From contig JAAETJ010000633.1 of assembly GCA_024228495.1 (NCBI GenBank), positions 1 through 35,779 of the forward strand: DNA of 35,779 nucleotides, given 5' to 3'. The stretch comes from a bacterium. GTDB lineage: Bacteria > Pseudomonadota > Alphaproteobacteria > Rhizobiales > JAKIUO01. The position numbers were made by a program, and so were the translations under genes. Under the pieces are notes generated by a model that was not told the origin of the DNA, did no database searches, and saw only the letters and a list, made by a program, of their open reading frames with translations. Shown piece by piece: positions 1 to 7,372 of the stretch (position 1 is the stretch's first letter; the number at the start of each line of letters is the position of its first letter).

Positions 1-1
1 A

Positions 2-130
2 AAACGCTACTGGGGTCGCAGATTTTGGGGCAGGGGGTATTTCAGTACCACAAGCGGCAAAATTACAGAAGAAACCATACTTCAGTATATTGAGAAGCAC
101 TCAGAAAAACCTACCGACAACAGTCGGTAG
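2..130 (+). mobile_element. tnpA: IS200/IS605-family TnpA transposase, C-terminal end (cut by window edge)
   Basis: Reading from base 2, an open frame of 42 codons ends in TAG at 128-130. It contains [14 protein letters not shown] followed by [12 protein letters not shown], which is the characteristic C-terminal end of Y1-HUH transposases of the IS200/IS605 family (the aromatic WGRRFWxRGYF block and the following helix with Q-Y-I). These enzymes move single-stranded DNA using a catalytic tyrosine and recognise hairpins at the element ends. The N-terminal two thirds, with the HUH motif, would lie left of the window, so intactness cannot be judged. The stop codon lies inside a perfect hairpin (111-130), as expected at the right end of such an element. 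Family assignment is from the visible motif; the exact element is not identified. Confidence 0.85.
111..130. repeat. Right-end hairpin of the IS200/IS605-type element
   Basis: CTACCGAC (111-118) and GTCGGTAG (123-130) form a perfect 8-bp stem with an AACA loop, overlapping the tnpA stop codon. IS200/IS605 transposases bind and cleave near imperfect palindromes at both ends, so this is the expected recognition structure. The cleavage site should lie in the next few bases (about 131-141), just before recognisable dehydrogenase sequence begins. Confidence 0.75.
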
Positions 131-137
131 TGGTTTA

Positions 138-352
138 GTTGGGCCGCTGGAATTGACTGATTTTATTGGACTGGATACTTGCTTGGCGATCATGAAGGTG
201 CTTCACGACGATTTGAGAGATCCGAAATATCGAGCCTGCTCGCTCCTGGTAAAATATGTGGAAGCTGGATGGTGGGATGGTAGGGACGCAAACGTGGTCG
301 TGGATTCTACGATTATAGCGACAAAAACGATGTACTGACGCCAACACGCTGA
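138..352 (+). pseudogene. 3-hydroxybutyryl-CoA dehydrogenase, C-terminal fragment with frameshift
   Basis: From about 141 the frame reads [18 protein letters not shown] and later [10 protein letters not shown], the C-terminal domain of NAD-dependent 3-hydroxybutyryl-CoA dehydrogenases (PaaH/Hbd type, acetoacetyl-CoA reduction in butanoate and polyhydroxybutyrate metabolism). After the GW the frame changes; in the new frame the expected ending [18 protein letters not shown] is read, ending in TGA at 350-352. The shift coincides with an 8-bp tandem duplication (GGATGGTG at 267-274, GGATGGTA at 275-282). The N-terminal NAD-binding domain is missing and the sequence directly upstream belongs to an IS200/IS605 element, so the gene is both truncated here and frameshifted. 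The remaining N-terminal half may lie beyond the element, outside the window. Confidence 0.85.
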
Positions 353-397
353 GGCAGAGCTTTACCTTTGCGGCGTGTGCTCCAAGGATGACTTGTT

Positions 398-1279
398 TTG
401 CCAATTACCTATGACCAGCCACTGTATCGTCCGCCCAGCGAGGGGCGTAACCTTATTGTTCAGGCTACGCTAGGGTGCTCTTTCAATCATTGTACTTTTT
501 GCTCGATGTATAAATGCAAGGCCTATCAGGTGCGGCCAGTAGATAAGGTCTGCGCTGAAATTGATGTACTGGCCAACAGTTTTCCGCACGCTCATCGTGT
601 CTTTCTTGCCGATGGTGATGCGTTGGGACTGCCTACAGACCATTGTGTTATGTTACTAGAACATCTGACGTCAAAGTTTCGTAATCTGACCCGTGTGTCA
701 GCCTATGCTACACCAAAAAACTTACTGGATAAGACCCCCAAAGAGCTGTCTGTGTTGCAGAAAAAGGGCCTTAAGCTGGTTTATCTTGGTATTGAATCTG
801 GTGCTAATCTCATTCTAAAACGGATAATAAAGGGTGCAAGCCAAAAGACGCATGCGAAAGCCATTGAGCGAGCAAGAAATGCTGACATAAAGGTTTCCGC
901 AACCGTGATTCTCGGCCTTGGCGGGCGCGAGGACTGGCGAATACATATTGAGGACACAGCTGAATTGATCAATCAAGCACCGCCCAACTACCTGTCCACA
1001 TTACAATTAACGTTGGAAGAAGATGCCTACGAGCCGTTTTTGGAAAGTCAGCCGGAAGGATTTTCCTTCCAGGATGATATGGGCATATTGGCGGAGCAGG
1101 AGAGGTTTATATCTCTACTGGCTCCCTCACGTCCTATAATTTTCAGATCTAATCATGCGTCCAACTGCCTTGCCCTGGCAGGAAATCTGCCCCGAGACAA
1201 AGAGCGATTGCTCGATGAGATCGGTGCGGTGCGTTCCGGTGCGAATACTGTCCGACCAGAATATTTAAGGGGACTTTGA
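398..1279 (+). CDS. Radical SAM protein (COG1032-like, unknown substrate)
   Basis: A 293-residue protein with the [4Fe-4S]/SAM-binding cysteines at C27, C32 and C35 (GCSFNHCTFC, a CX4CX2C spacing seen in one subgroup of uncharacterised radical SAM proteins whose N-terminus reads YRPPSEGxxLIxQxTxGCS). It continues with VFLADGDAL and YLGIESG, matching strand elements of the partial TIM barrel, and VILGLGG. Family members are cytosolic; no substrate is established. The start is a TTG at 398: an in-frame TGA at 389-391 leaves almost no room upstream, no ATG precedes the cysteine motif, and AAGGA at 384-388 gives a reasonable ribosome site. The next gene, dapF, starts 101 bases downstream on the same strand, so co-transcription is possible. 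The position right after a transposon/dehydrogenase scar suggests the locus was rearranged upstream. Confidence 0.8.
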   Translation: MPITYDQPLYRPPSEGRNLIVQATLGCSFNHCTFCSMYKCKAYQVRPVDKVCAEIDVLANSFPHAHRVFLADGDALGLPTDHCVMLLEHLTSKFRNLTRVSAYATPKNLLDKTPKELSVLQKKGLKLVYLGIESGANLILKRIIKGASQKTHAKAIERARNADIKVSATVILGLGGREDWRIHIEDTAELINQAPPNYLSTLQLTLEEDAYEPFLESQPEGFSFQDDMGILAEQERFISLLAPSRPIIFRSNHASNCLALAGNLPRDKERLLDEIGAVRSGANTVRPEYLRGL

Positions 1280-1380
1280 TGGCAGGGCTGTTCAATGCTG
1301 ATTACCTGAAGCGGTATAGTAGTGGAGCATCGGCCTGATGATGATTGCATCAATTCATTTGAGGGTTTATCAGTAGCCCC

Positions 1381-2241
1381 ATGACCCAAAACAGCACCAT
1401 ACCCTTTTTGAAAATGAACGGCCTTGGCAATGATTTCATCATTATTGACAACCGTGCGCTCAAACTCTCATTCACAAACAAACAGGTGCGCGACCTCTCT
1501 AATCGTGACACCGGGATAGGTTGTGATCAGCTGATCGTGCTGGAGGCCTCGGAGCCAGCCGACATTTTCATGCGCATTTATAACAGCGAAGGCGGCGAGG
1601 TTGACGCGTGCGGCAACGCCACCCGCTGTGTTGGCTGGTTGTTACAAGCTGAACTGGGGCGACTGACCTCGCTGATCGAAACCAATGTCGGGCTGCTTCG
1701 CGCAGTTGTTCAAGAGAGCGGGGACGTCACTGTCGATATGGGTTTGCCGCGTATGGGATGGGAACAAATTCCTCTGTCCGAAGAGTTTTATGATACCAGC
1801 CGCATCGAGCTGCAATTAGGTCCCATTGATAATCCTGTCCTGCATAGCCCTTGTGTTGTCAATGTAGGCAACCCTCATTGTATCTTCTGGGTGGATGATC
1901 TTGATGCTCACGATCTCTTGAAAGTGGGTCCTTTTCTTGAAAACCATTTCTTGTTTCCAGAGCAGGCCAATATCACCCTAGCCAAGGTGGAGAGCGAAAA
2001 TGAAGTCACTATTCGTGTCTGGGAGCGCGGCGCGGGGCTGACCAAAGCTTGTGGGACTGCGGCTTGCGCAACGGTTGTTTGTGCTGTGCGCCGCGGGTTC
2101 ACGGATCGTATCATTACCATCAATCTGCCTGGTGGTGCTTTGGCGATGGAGTGGCGTCAGAGCGATGATCATATTATGATGACCGGCTCTATTGAACTCG
2201 AATATGCAGGCGAGTTCGAGCGAACGGACTTCGCATTATGA
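1381..2241 (+). CDS. dapF: Diaminopimelate epimerase
   Basis: A 286-residue cytosolic enzyme that interconverts LL- and meso-diaminopimelate, the last-but-one step to lysine and the source of the meso-DAP cross-link residue of peptidoglycan. Both active-site cysteines are visible: C77 in DACGNATRC and C224 in TKACGTAA, each in its signature motif. The N-terminal MNGLGNDFIIID and the central NVGNPHCIFW are also typical. The length is normal for the family. The gene begins with ATG at 1381; the upstream ribosome site is weak (GAGGG about a dozen bases before). In related bacteria a methylthiotransferase gene commonly follows dapF; here a membrane protein of unknown function does. Confidence 0.97.
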   Translation: MTQNSTIPFLKMNGLGNDFIIIDNRALKLSFTNKQVRDLSNRDTGIGCDQLIVLEASEPADIFMRIYNSEGGEVDACGNATRCVGWLLQAELGRLTSLIETNVGLLRAVVQESGDVTVDMGLPRMGWEQIPLSEEFYDTSRIELQLGPIDNPVLHSPCVVNVGNPHCIFWVDDLDAHDLLKVGPFLENHFLFPEQANITLAKVESENEVTIRVWERGAGLTKACGTAACATVVCAVRRGFTDRIITINLPGGALAMEWRQSDDHIMMTGSIELEYAGEFERTDFAL

Positions 2242-2314
2242 ACTGGTCTGTTATGCGGATTGGTATTATTCATGTTGATTAATTCTCATTTAAGTGGCGG
2301 GACGGGGGATTGAA

Positions 2315-2956
2315 TTGTCAGATAAATTAACAATATTTAGCCTTGCCGGACTTTTGGTGGGACTTCTTGGGCTGGCTATGGTTTTGGCGTTTTGTGTCAG
2401 TATTGATGTGAGCAAGACGGTGATCAAGGAAGGTGGAGCAATCGAAACGATATCGGCCGTTCTCTATATGGTTGCGCTTGTTTTGTTTGTTCTTACATTT
2501 GGTTTGAAAGCCGCTCGGCGCTATTGGTACATACTGGCCGCGTTGGCAGGCTTGTCGCTTCGAGAGATGGATGCTCACAAGGCTTTGACCACAATGAGTG
2601 TTTTCAAGTCCCGTTTTTATAGCAGCGGTGATGTGCCAATGATTGAAAAACTTGTTGGGTTGGGAATTATTATCCTTCTGTTATATATTTTTTATTTAGT
2701 GGTTTCCCGGCATCTCAAAGGCTTTGTTGAGGGGCTGCGCCGTTTTGACCCTTTATCCATAGCGGTGTTTTTGGCCCTTGCCAGCATGGGGATTGCCAAA
2801 ACCTTTGATGGCATCGGTCGCAAGCTGGCTGATTTTGGAATTATTCTGCCGCCAGAAGATGTCTATGTTTTTTATGTTCTGGAAGAGGTGCTCGAGCTTG
2901 GTATAGGCCTTTACTTCATCTGCGCCATTATTATTTACGTGTCACGTCCCGTGTGA
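2315..2956 (+). CDS. Multi-pass membrane protein of unknown function
   Basis: About 213 residues with roughly five or six hydrophobic segments: residues near 5-27, 42-60, 67-80, 112-133, 148-165 and 185-207. Between the third and fourth lies a polar stretch containing LREMDAHKALTT and FKSRFYSSGDVP, which looks like the conserved functional part of a small uncharacterised inner-membrane family that I cannot name. I prefer a TTG start at 2315, preceded by GGGG at the right distance; a GTG at 2294 would add seven residues (MAGRGIE) with no obvious ribosome site. It follows dapF by 73 bases on the same strand. No catalytic motif is evident, so no function is proposed. Confidence 0.75.
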   Translation: MSDKLTIFSLAGLLVGLLGLAMVLAFCVSIDVSKTVIKEGGAIETISAVLYMVALVLFVLTFGLKAARRYWYILAALAGLSLREMDAHKALTTMSVFKSRFYSSGDVPMIEKLVGLGIIILLLYIFYLVVSRHLKGFVEGLRRFDPLSIAVFLALASMGIAKTFDGIGRKLADFGIILPPEDVYVFYVLEEVLELGIGLYFICAIIIYVSRPV

Positions 2957-3040
2957 TTATGTTCCTATTAAGAGTTACCCGTTATTTCGAGCAAGAGAAG
3001 TTCTGCGTGATATCGTCACTGAGATTGAGGAGCGCCGGAC

Positions 3041-3324
3041 ATGAATATAATGTTGCACAAAAATACGACCACGACACCGCGCATTCGCGAAGAAATACGC
3101 AATTCCTCAGATCCCGCCCCTGTGCTTGTCAAGCAATATAACACCACCGTGGCCACGGCCAGAAAGTGGCAAGGGCGCGAGTATGCTCAGGACCGCTCGC
3201 ACCGCCACACAATCTGCAAACCACTTTGAACAAGGGCCAGGAAGCCATTATTGTGGAGCTGCGTCGGACCCTGCTTTTACCGCTCGACGATCTGCTGGCG
3301 GTGACAGGCTGCGCATTCCGGTGA
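3041..3324 (+). pseudogene. IS481-family transposase, N-terminal remnant with frameshift
   Basis: The frame from ATG 3041 reads MNIMLHKNTTTTPRIREEI and then a helix-turn-helix region (QYNTTVATARKWQGRE), the N-terminus of IS481-type DDE transposases. The frame breaks near 3200; the neighbouring frame then gives LQTTLNKGQEAIIVELRR and TLLLPLDDLLAVTG, which is the next part of the same family, before a TGA at 3322-3324. The catalytic DDE domain is absent. The remnant is therefore truncated and frameshifted. No terminal inverted repeats were identified around it. Confidence 0.8.
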
Positions 3325-3628
3325 ACAAGACCAGTGTTCCGGGCCGATCCGACCACCCTGGAGATAGTGCCGCCGGAGAGGTTGGTTTACCACCTATACG
3401 AAACCCGGTCTCATCGAGATGGCGGGTATGGGCCAACGAAGATGATGTTCGAAAATATATTTAGAACCAGGAGAAAGAAGACAAGAGGCTCGATAATCTG
3501 AACCTGTTTGACAGATAAAAAGTAACACTAACCGCTTCGAGCGGTTCCCAAATTCATACCTCCACTTTTAGTGGAGGTAATTGAGTTGGGGTTATAAGAA
3601 TAAAATTGAATAAGGGATAGGGAGGGAT
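3325..3628. other. Intergenic stretch, no supported gene
   Basis: Between the IS481 remnant and the end of hemH I see no convincing coding sequence; short open frames here lack recognisable motifs. The part near 3360-3465 is open in one frame and could be eroded transposon DNA. The only clear structures are two hairpins at 3530-3579, listed separately. Confidence 0.6.
3530..3579. repeat. Two tandem hairpins downstream of hemH
   Basis: AACCGCT (3530-3536) pairs with AGCGGTT (3540-3546) around a TCG loop, and TACCTCCAC (3557-3565) pairs with GTGGAGGTA (3571-3579) around TTTTA. Such paired palindromes resemble ends of IS200/IS605-type elements or REP-like repeats. They lie beyond the hemH stop (minus strand), so they may also help end that transcript, but no T-run follows the stem in that direction. 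The origin is inferred, not shown. Confidence 0.5.
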
Positions 3629-4636
3629 CTAGATCCAGCCCTGCAATTCTCGTTTGATAAGAGTGCTCATCATCTCTATAGCATCCTTGCTATCGTTAAG
3701 ACAGGGGATGGCGGTAAAATTTTTACCACCAGCTGCAATAAAGATATCGGCATTTTCGATACTGATTTCTTCCAGCGTCTCAAGGCAATCTGCGGCAAAA
3801 CCAGGGGTCAGCACCACGACATTTTCGACGCCGTCGCTGGCCAGTTTTTCAAGTGTTTTATCGGTATAGGGTTGCAACCAGTTGGCCGGCCCTACGCGCG
3901 ACTGATAGGTCATGTGCAATTTGTAGCCATCCGCGCCCAGCTTTTTTTTTAGCAATTTGAAGGTTTGTTCACAATGCAGCGGATAAGGATCCCCGCGGTC
4001 GGCAAATAATTGTGGCAGACCATGAAAAGAGGTGATGATCACATCTGGTATAAAGTCGAGTTGCTTGAGTTCAAAAACCAGCGAAGCTGAAAGCGCCTCG
4101 ATATAAGAGGGTTCGCCATAGTAGGGGGGCACAGATCGCAAAGCTGGTTGATGACGGATTTTTTTAAGGGCGTCAGCAGCTGCATCAATAACGGTTGCCG
4201 TGGTGCTGGCGGAATATTGCGGATAGAGCGGAAACAGTAAAATGCGCTCACAACCTCGCTCCATCAGATATTCAATCTTTGATGCGATACTCGGCTTGCC
4301 ATAGCGCATGGCCCAATCGACGATTAGCAGCTCGTCGCCGCTTAAATGCGCGGCCAGTTTTTCGCTGGTGTCCATGGTGATGGAGATCAGCGGTGCGAGA
4401 CCATTTTTTTTGTCCCACACCTCTTCATATTTCTTGCCACTTTTTTGTGGGCGGGTATTGAGGATAATGCCATTGAGGATCAGCCACCAGATCGGTCGCG
4501 GGATTTCCACGACCCGGCGGTCGCCCAAAAACTCTTTCAAATAGCGGCGCACCGACCAGAAATCGGTTCCCTCGGGGGAACCCAGATTGATTAACAGGAC
4601 ACCAATTTTTCCGCTCTCAACCATTCGGGGCCTCAT
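3629..4636 (-). CDS. hemH: Ferrochelatase
   Basis: A 335-residue protein that inserts Fe2+ into protoporphyrin IX, the last step of haem synthesis, at the inner face of the cytoplasmic membrane. The family is clear from IGVLLINLGSPEGT near the N-terminus, RRYLKEFLGDRRVVEIPR, the metal-binding histidine in SFHGLP (H205) and the acidic motif DCLETLEEI (284-291). The length is typical. The start overlaps the end of the upstream psiE-like gene by 20 bases if the ATG at 4636 is used; an internal ATG at 4624 (MVESGKIGV) is an equally good start. The overlap implies co-transcription and possibly coupled translation with that gene. Confidence 0.96.
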   Translation of the reverse strand: MRPRMVESGKIGVLLINLGSPEGTDFWSVRRYLKEFLGDRRVVEIPRPIWWLILNGIILNTRPQKSGKKYEEVWDKKNGLAPLISITMDTSEKLAAHLSGDELLIVDWAMRYGKPSIASKIEYLMERGCERILLFPLYPQYSASTTATVIDAAADALKKIRHQPALRSVPPYYGEPSYIEALSASLVFELKQLDFIPDVIITSFHGLPQLFADRGDPYPLHCEQTFKLLKKKLGADGYKLHMTYQSRVGPANWLQPYTDKTLEKLASDGVENVVVLTPGFAADCLETLEEISIENADIFIAAGGKNFTAIPCLNDSKDAIEMMSTLIKRELQGWI

Positions 4637-5093
4637 TAGTGTGCTGCACGGGTTCGTGATCCTTTAATTCTTCCAGCCCGGTATCGAGTGGCATTTTGTA
4701 GGAGCCATAGCGAACGATCAGCGTCGACAGGGTTAATATGAAAATGGCTGCTGACGCGATGACAATATCCATATCGGCTTTGTGGTTGATATTGAGCATG
4801 CCGATCATGGCGCGGGTAATGGCGGTGATGGCTACATAGATCAAGAAGCGTACAGGCAGTTTAGCGGTTTTGAAATAGATGCCCACCATTGCGCCAAGCT
4901 CAAGATAGATGAATAACAGCAAAATGTCTTCGACCGAGAAATGGCCGGTTTTGGTCATGCCGAAATAGGTGTCGGTTGCCGCCCAGACAATGGCCGCACC
5001 AATAGCAAATAGTGCAATCGTATGAAATATTTTGACCAGCGCATTGCCGACGAAATCACCTAGCATTACCAGCCCATCCAAAAATCTATTCAT
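4617..5093 (-). CDS. psiE: PsiE-family inner-membrane protein
   Basis: A 158-residue protein with four hydrophobic segments (about 20-42, 55-74, 81-100 and 107-127). The second and third contain EDILLLFIYLELGAMVGIYF and KLPVRFLIYVAITAITR, the signature of the phosphate-starvation-inducible PsiE family. The molecular role of that family is not settled. GGGAG seven bases before the ATG at 5093 is a good ribosome site. It is the first gene of a two-gene unit with hemH, overlapping it by 20 bases. No pho-box could be identified with confidence upstream, so phosphate control should not be assumed. Confidence 0.88.
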   Translation of the reverse strand: MNRFLDGLVMLGDFVGNALVKIFHTIALFAIGAAIVWAATDTYFGMTKTGHFSVEDILLLFIYLELGAMVGIYFKTAKLPVRFLIYVAITAITRAMIGMLNINHKADMDIVIASAAIFILTLSTLIVRYGSYKMPLDTGLEELKDHEPVQHTNEAPNG

Positions 5094-5208
5094 ATTGTTT
5101 CTCCCTCACCTCCAACGCCTATAGCACGAAGTTCCTTGAAGCAATAAAAGGACAGGAAATAGTATCTATTGCATGGGCCTGTTTTGTAATCAAAGCTCAG
5201 CCTGTCCA

Positions 5209-5438
5209 TCAGTTTGATGCAGCCTGATTGCGAATAATATTGCTGATATTTTTCACGGATATGGGCGTGTATTTCACCGGTTTCGCGATGTAGTTTTTAT
5301 CGAGATAATCCGTCAGCTCGGCTTGCGCGTGATCTGCTCCAGCTCTTCACACTGTTCCTGCTCTGGAAAGTTCTCGCGAACCATGTAGCCAGAAGAATCA
5401 ATCCAGTAGCCTGCGTCGATCGATTTGTCGGGGGCTCA
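5209..5438 (-). pseudogene. Decayed gene fragment, family not recognised
   Basis: Two adjacent minus-strand reading frames give protein-like sequence. One reads DAGYWIDSSGYMVRENFPEQ and ends at a stop; the other, overlapping its end, reads AELTDYLDKNYIAKPVKYTP and ends with RNQAASN at a TGA (5209-5211). Joining them needs one frameshift near 5330. Codon use and the continuity of the frames suggest a short coding sequence that was broken, but I do not recognise the family and there is no good start codon or ribosome site. It lies between psiE and the terminator of the next gene. Confidence 0.35.
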
Positions 5439-5473
5439 TGGAAGCGGCGTATATTTTTATAACGAAGGCAATA

Positions 5474-5509
5474 AAAAGCCGGTGAGACATCAAGGTTTCA
5501 CCGGCTTTT
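5474..5509 (-). terminator. Rho-independent terminator of the basic-protein gene
   Basis: AAAAGCCGGTGA (5474-5485) and TCACCGGCTTTT (5498-5509) form a perfect 12-bp stem. Read on the minus strand, the second arm runs into TTTTTATT, the expected U-tract, 27 bases after the stop codon of the gene at 5536-6234. Confidence 0.85.
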
Positions 5510-5535
5510 ATGATGATTTGTTTTAACAGTTCTTG

Positions 5536-6234
5536 CTATTTGGATAGTCGACCTTGTGGACCAACGAATGAAAATCCAAATTTCTTGCGACGAGGTTTGT
5601 GGGAAACGTTTTTCTTCCTGATCGACTTTTTCTTGCTCTTGCGAGCTATCCGATAACTCCCTTTGCTTCGACGTTTAAGGCGTGCCAGACGCTTCCTTTT
5701 GCGGGCTTTCCTGGCAGCTCTGCGGGCCTTCAGTTCCTGACGTTTGAGTTTCGCTCGTTTGTATTTGCCATTTTTTGAAGCCAGCATGCGGGGATTATAG
5801 CCGCGAGCTTGCTTTGGCTCATCGACAATTCCCGGCGCATCAATCTCATCTTGCTGATCTTGCGAGCGAGTGCGAACCGGCACTGTCAGAGCAGTGTTTT
5901 TGCGTTTATTGCCAAACACGTTCCAGTCTAGTGGCTTTCTGGCCGGATCTTTGAAACGCTTTGCCTTGCCTGTTGCAAATGATTTGTTTTCAGGTGTCGA
6001 TACTGCAGCTGGTGTAATGACGCGAGCTGGCGTTTGCGCGATTGCCACAGCACCTGGCTGCATCTCCGCGGGTTTATCAACGCTCGCGGAAGTGTTAACC
6101 TGACGACCATACTTAAGCTGGACTACCTTGCCTTGACTACCCGATTTGGAGGTTTCCTCCGAAAAAGGGTTCCCGGTAAGGTAGAAAAATCCACTCATCA
6201 AAAGAAAAATATAAATTGGATAGCGCATAAGCAT
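5536..6234 (-). CDS. Exported(?) protein with a strongly basic C-terminal tail, unknown family
   Basis: A 232-residue protein. Residues 1-20 (MLMRYPIYIFLLMSGFFYLT) look like a signal peptide or membrane anchor; there is no lipobox cysteine. Residues 25-150 are polar and low in complexity, rich in Ala, Pro, Thr and Ser. Residues 154-219 contain 36 Lys or Arg in 66 positions (for example LKRQELKARRAARKARKRKR), similar in character to histone-like or nucleic-acid-binding tails, followed by a short FGFSFVGPQGRLSK end. It is a single-gene unit with its own terminator. I do not recognise a family. An exported polycation could bind anionic envelope polymers, but this is inference; a cytoplasmic DNA- or RNA-binding role is excluded only if the N-terminus really is a signal. 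Confidence 0.7.
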   Translation of the reverse strand: MLMRYPIYIFLLMSGFFYLTGNPFSEETSKSGSQGKVVQLKYGRQVNTSASVDKPAEMQPGAVAIAQTPARVITPAAVSTPENKSFATGKAKRFKDPARKPLDWNVFGNKRKNTALTVPVRTRSQDQQDEIDAPGIVDEPKQARGYNPRMLASKNGKYKRAKLKRQELKARRAARKARKRKRLARLKRRSKGSYRIARKSKKKSIRKKNVSHKPRRKKFGFSFVGPQGRLSK

Positions 6235-6541
6235 TTACCTACCTGTAACAACACTTGAAAGCATCGATTTATAGTTTAAAATCACGATTTAGAAGAGCGA
6301 TGAGTCTGAAACTCAGTATAAGTTCTTTCTAACTCATCCAACGCTTCTCTGACACATATAAGCCATTTTTAGACAAGCGAAAAGTGTAATTAGCATATAT
6401 TTAATGTTTGCGCACTGCGACATTTGATGCAAATGGGTGGGATATCATCCCTTGTTGATCGCGCCAAAATAGAAAAAATATTGATAGATCAGAGAGTTGA
6501 GGTCCGCATTAGGAGACCTTTGGTCCCTAAATCGCTGGTAG
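6235..6541. other. Intergenic stretch, no supported gene
   Basis: AT-rich spacer between the start of the basic-protein gene and the end of the ymdB-like gene. It should hold the promoter of the former (minus strand), but I could not pick -35/-10 boxes with confidence. Small palindromes such as GGGATATCATCCC (6439-6451) are present without T-runs. Confidence 0.6.
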
Positions 6542-7357
6542 TTAAAAATCAGGTTCCATTTGACGAATGTCGGGTCCAAGGCGCAAAGGACAGATATTTT
6601 TTGCCAAACCCGTTCCATCATCAATGTGAATAACCACGCCGCTGATCGCCGCCTTACCGATCACTGGTGCAAACCTGCCACCATTAACGCGCGTCACAAA
6701 GCGATTCACCGGCTCATCTTTTTCCATGCCCAAAACGCTGTCATAGACGCCGCACATTCCGGCATCCGACATATAGGCCGTTCCCTGCGGCAAGATACGG
6801 TCATCAGCCGTTGGCACATGAGTATGAGTACCGATCACCGCGCTGACCTTGCCATCAAGAAAATATCCCATCGCCTGCTTTTCCGATGATGCCTCGGCAT
6901 GCATATCGACAAACGCAATATCGGCACCGGCTCCCATAGGACATGCCTCTAATTCGCGTGAGATCCTTTGAAACGGGCAATCCAGTTCTTGCATGAAGAC
7001 CCGCCCCATCAAATTGACCACAAGCACCTGCGCGCCGTTTTGCGCGGTGAACAACCCGGTTCCCTTTCCCGGCGTCCCCTCTGGATAATTGGCTGGGCGC
7101 AACAAGCGATCTTCTCGCCCAATATGTGAAAGCGTCTCGCGCTGGTCAAATGCGTGATTACCGGTGGTGATGACATCGGCGCCCGCATCGAAAAATTCGT
7201 TCGCGATCTTTTCATTTATGCCAAAGCCACCGGCTGCATTTTCTCCATTGACGATCACGAAATCGAGCTTGTAGCGCTCGAGCAAAATCGGTAATTGGGA
7301 AACAACCGCCACCCGGCCCGAACGACCGACCACATCTCCAAGAAATAAAAGGCGCAA
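6542..7357 (-). CDS. YmdB/TIGR00282-type metallophosphoesterase
   Basis: A 271-residue cytosolic protein of the calcineurin-like phosphoesterase family related to Bacillus YmdB, whose members hydrolyse 2',3'- or 3',5'-cyclic nucleotides. Metal ligands are all visible: D8 (GDVVGRSGR), E39/N40 (NGENAAGG), N67/H68 (TGNHAFDQ), H153 (MHAEASSEK), H178 and H180 (GTHTHVPTADD). The length is normal. The physiological substrate in alphaproteobacteria is unknown. It lies 15 bases downstream of the cyclo-ligase gene on the same strand, so the two are almost certainly one transcript; this pairing is common in Hyphomicrobiales. Confidence 0.92.
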   Translation of the reverse strand: MRLLFLGDVVGRSGRVAVVSQLPILLERYKLDFVIVNGENAAGGFGINEKIANEFFDAGADVITTGNHAFDQRETLSHIGREDRLLRPANYPEGTPGKGTGLFTAQNGAQVLVVNLMGRVFMQELDCPFQRISRELEACPMGAGADIAFVDMHAEASSEKQAMGYFLDGKVSAVIGTHTHVPTADDRILPQGTAYMSDAGMCGVYDSVLGMEKDEPVNRFVTRVNGGRFAPVIGKAAISGVVIHIDDGTGLAKNICPLRLGPDIRQMEPDF

Positions 7358-7372
7358 CTGAAAAACTCTTTC

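Noticed and set aside
135-404. Minus-strand 89-codon open frame over the dehydrogenase fragment
   Set aside because: It is a mirror frame of recognisable dehydrogenase coding sequence and has no motif or ribosome site.
3126-3464. Plus-strand 112-codon frame across the IS481 relic
   Set aside because: It overlaps the recognisable transposase frames out of phase and its translation has no family features.
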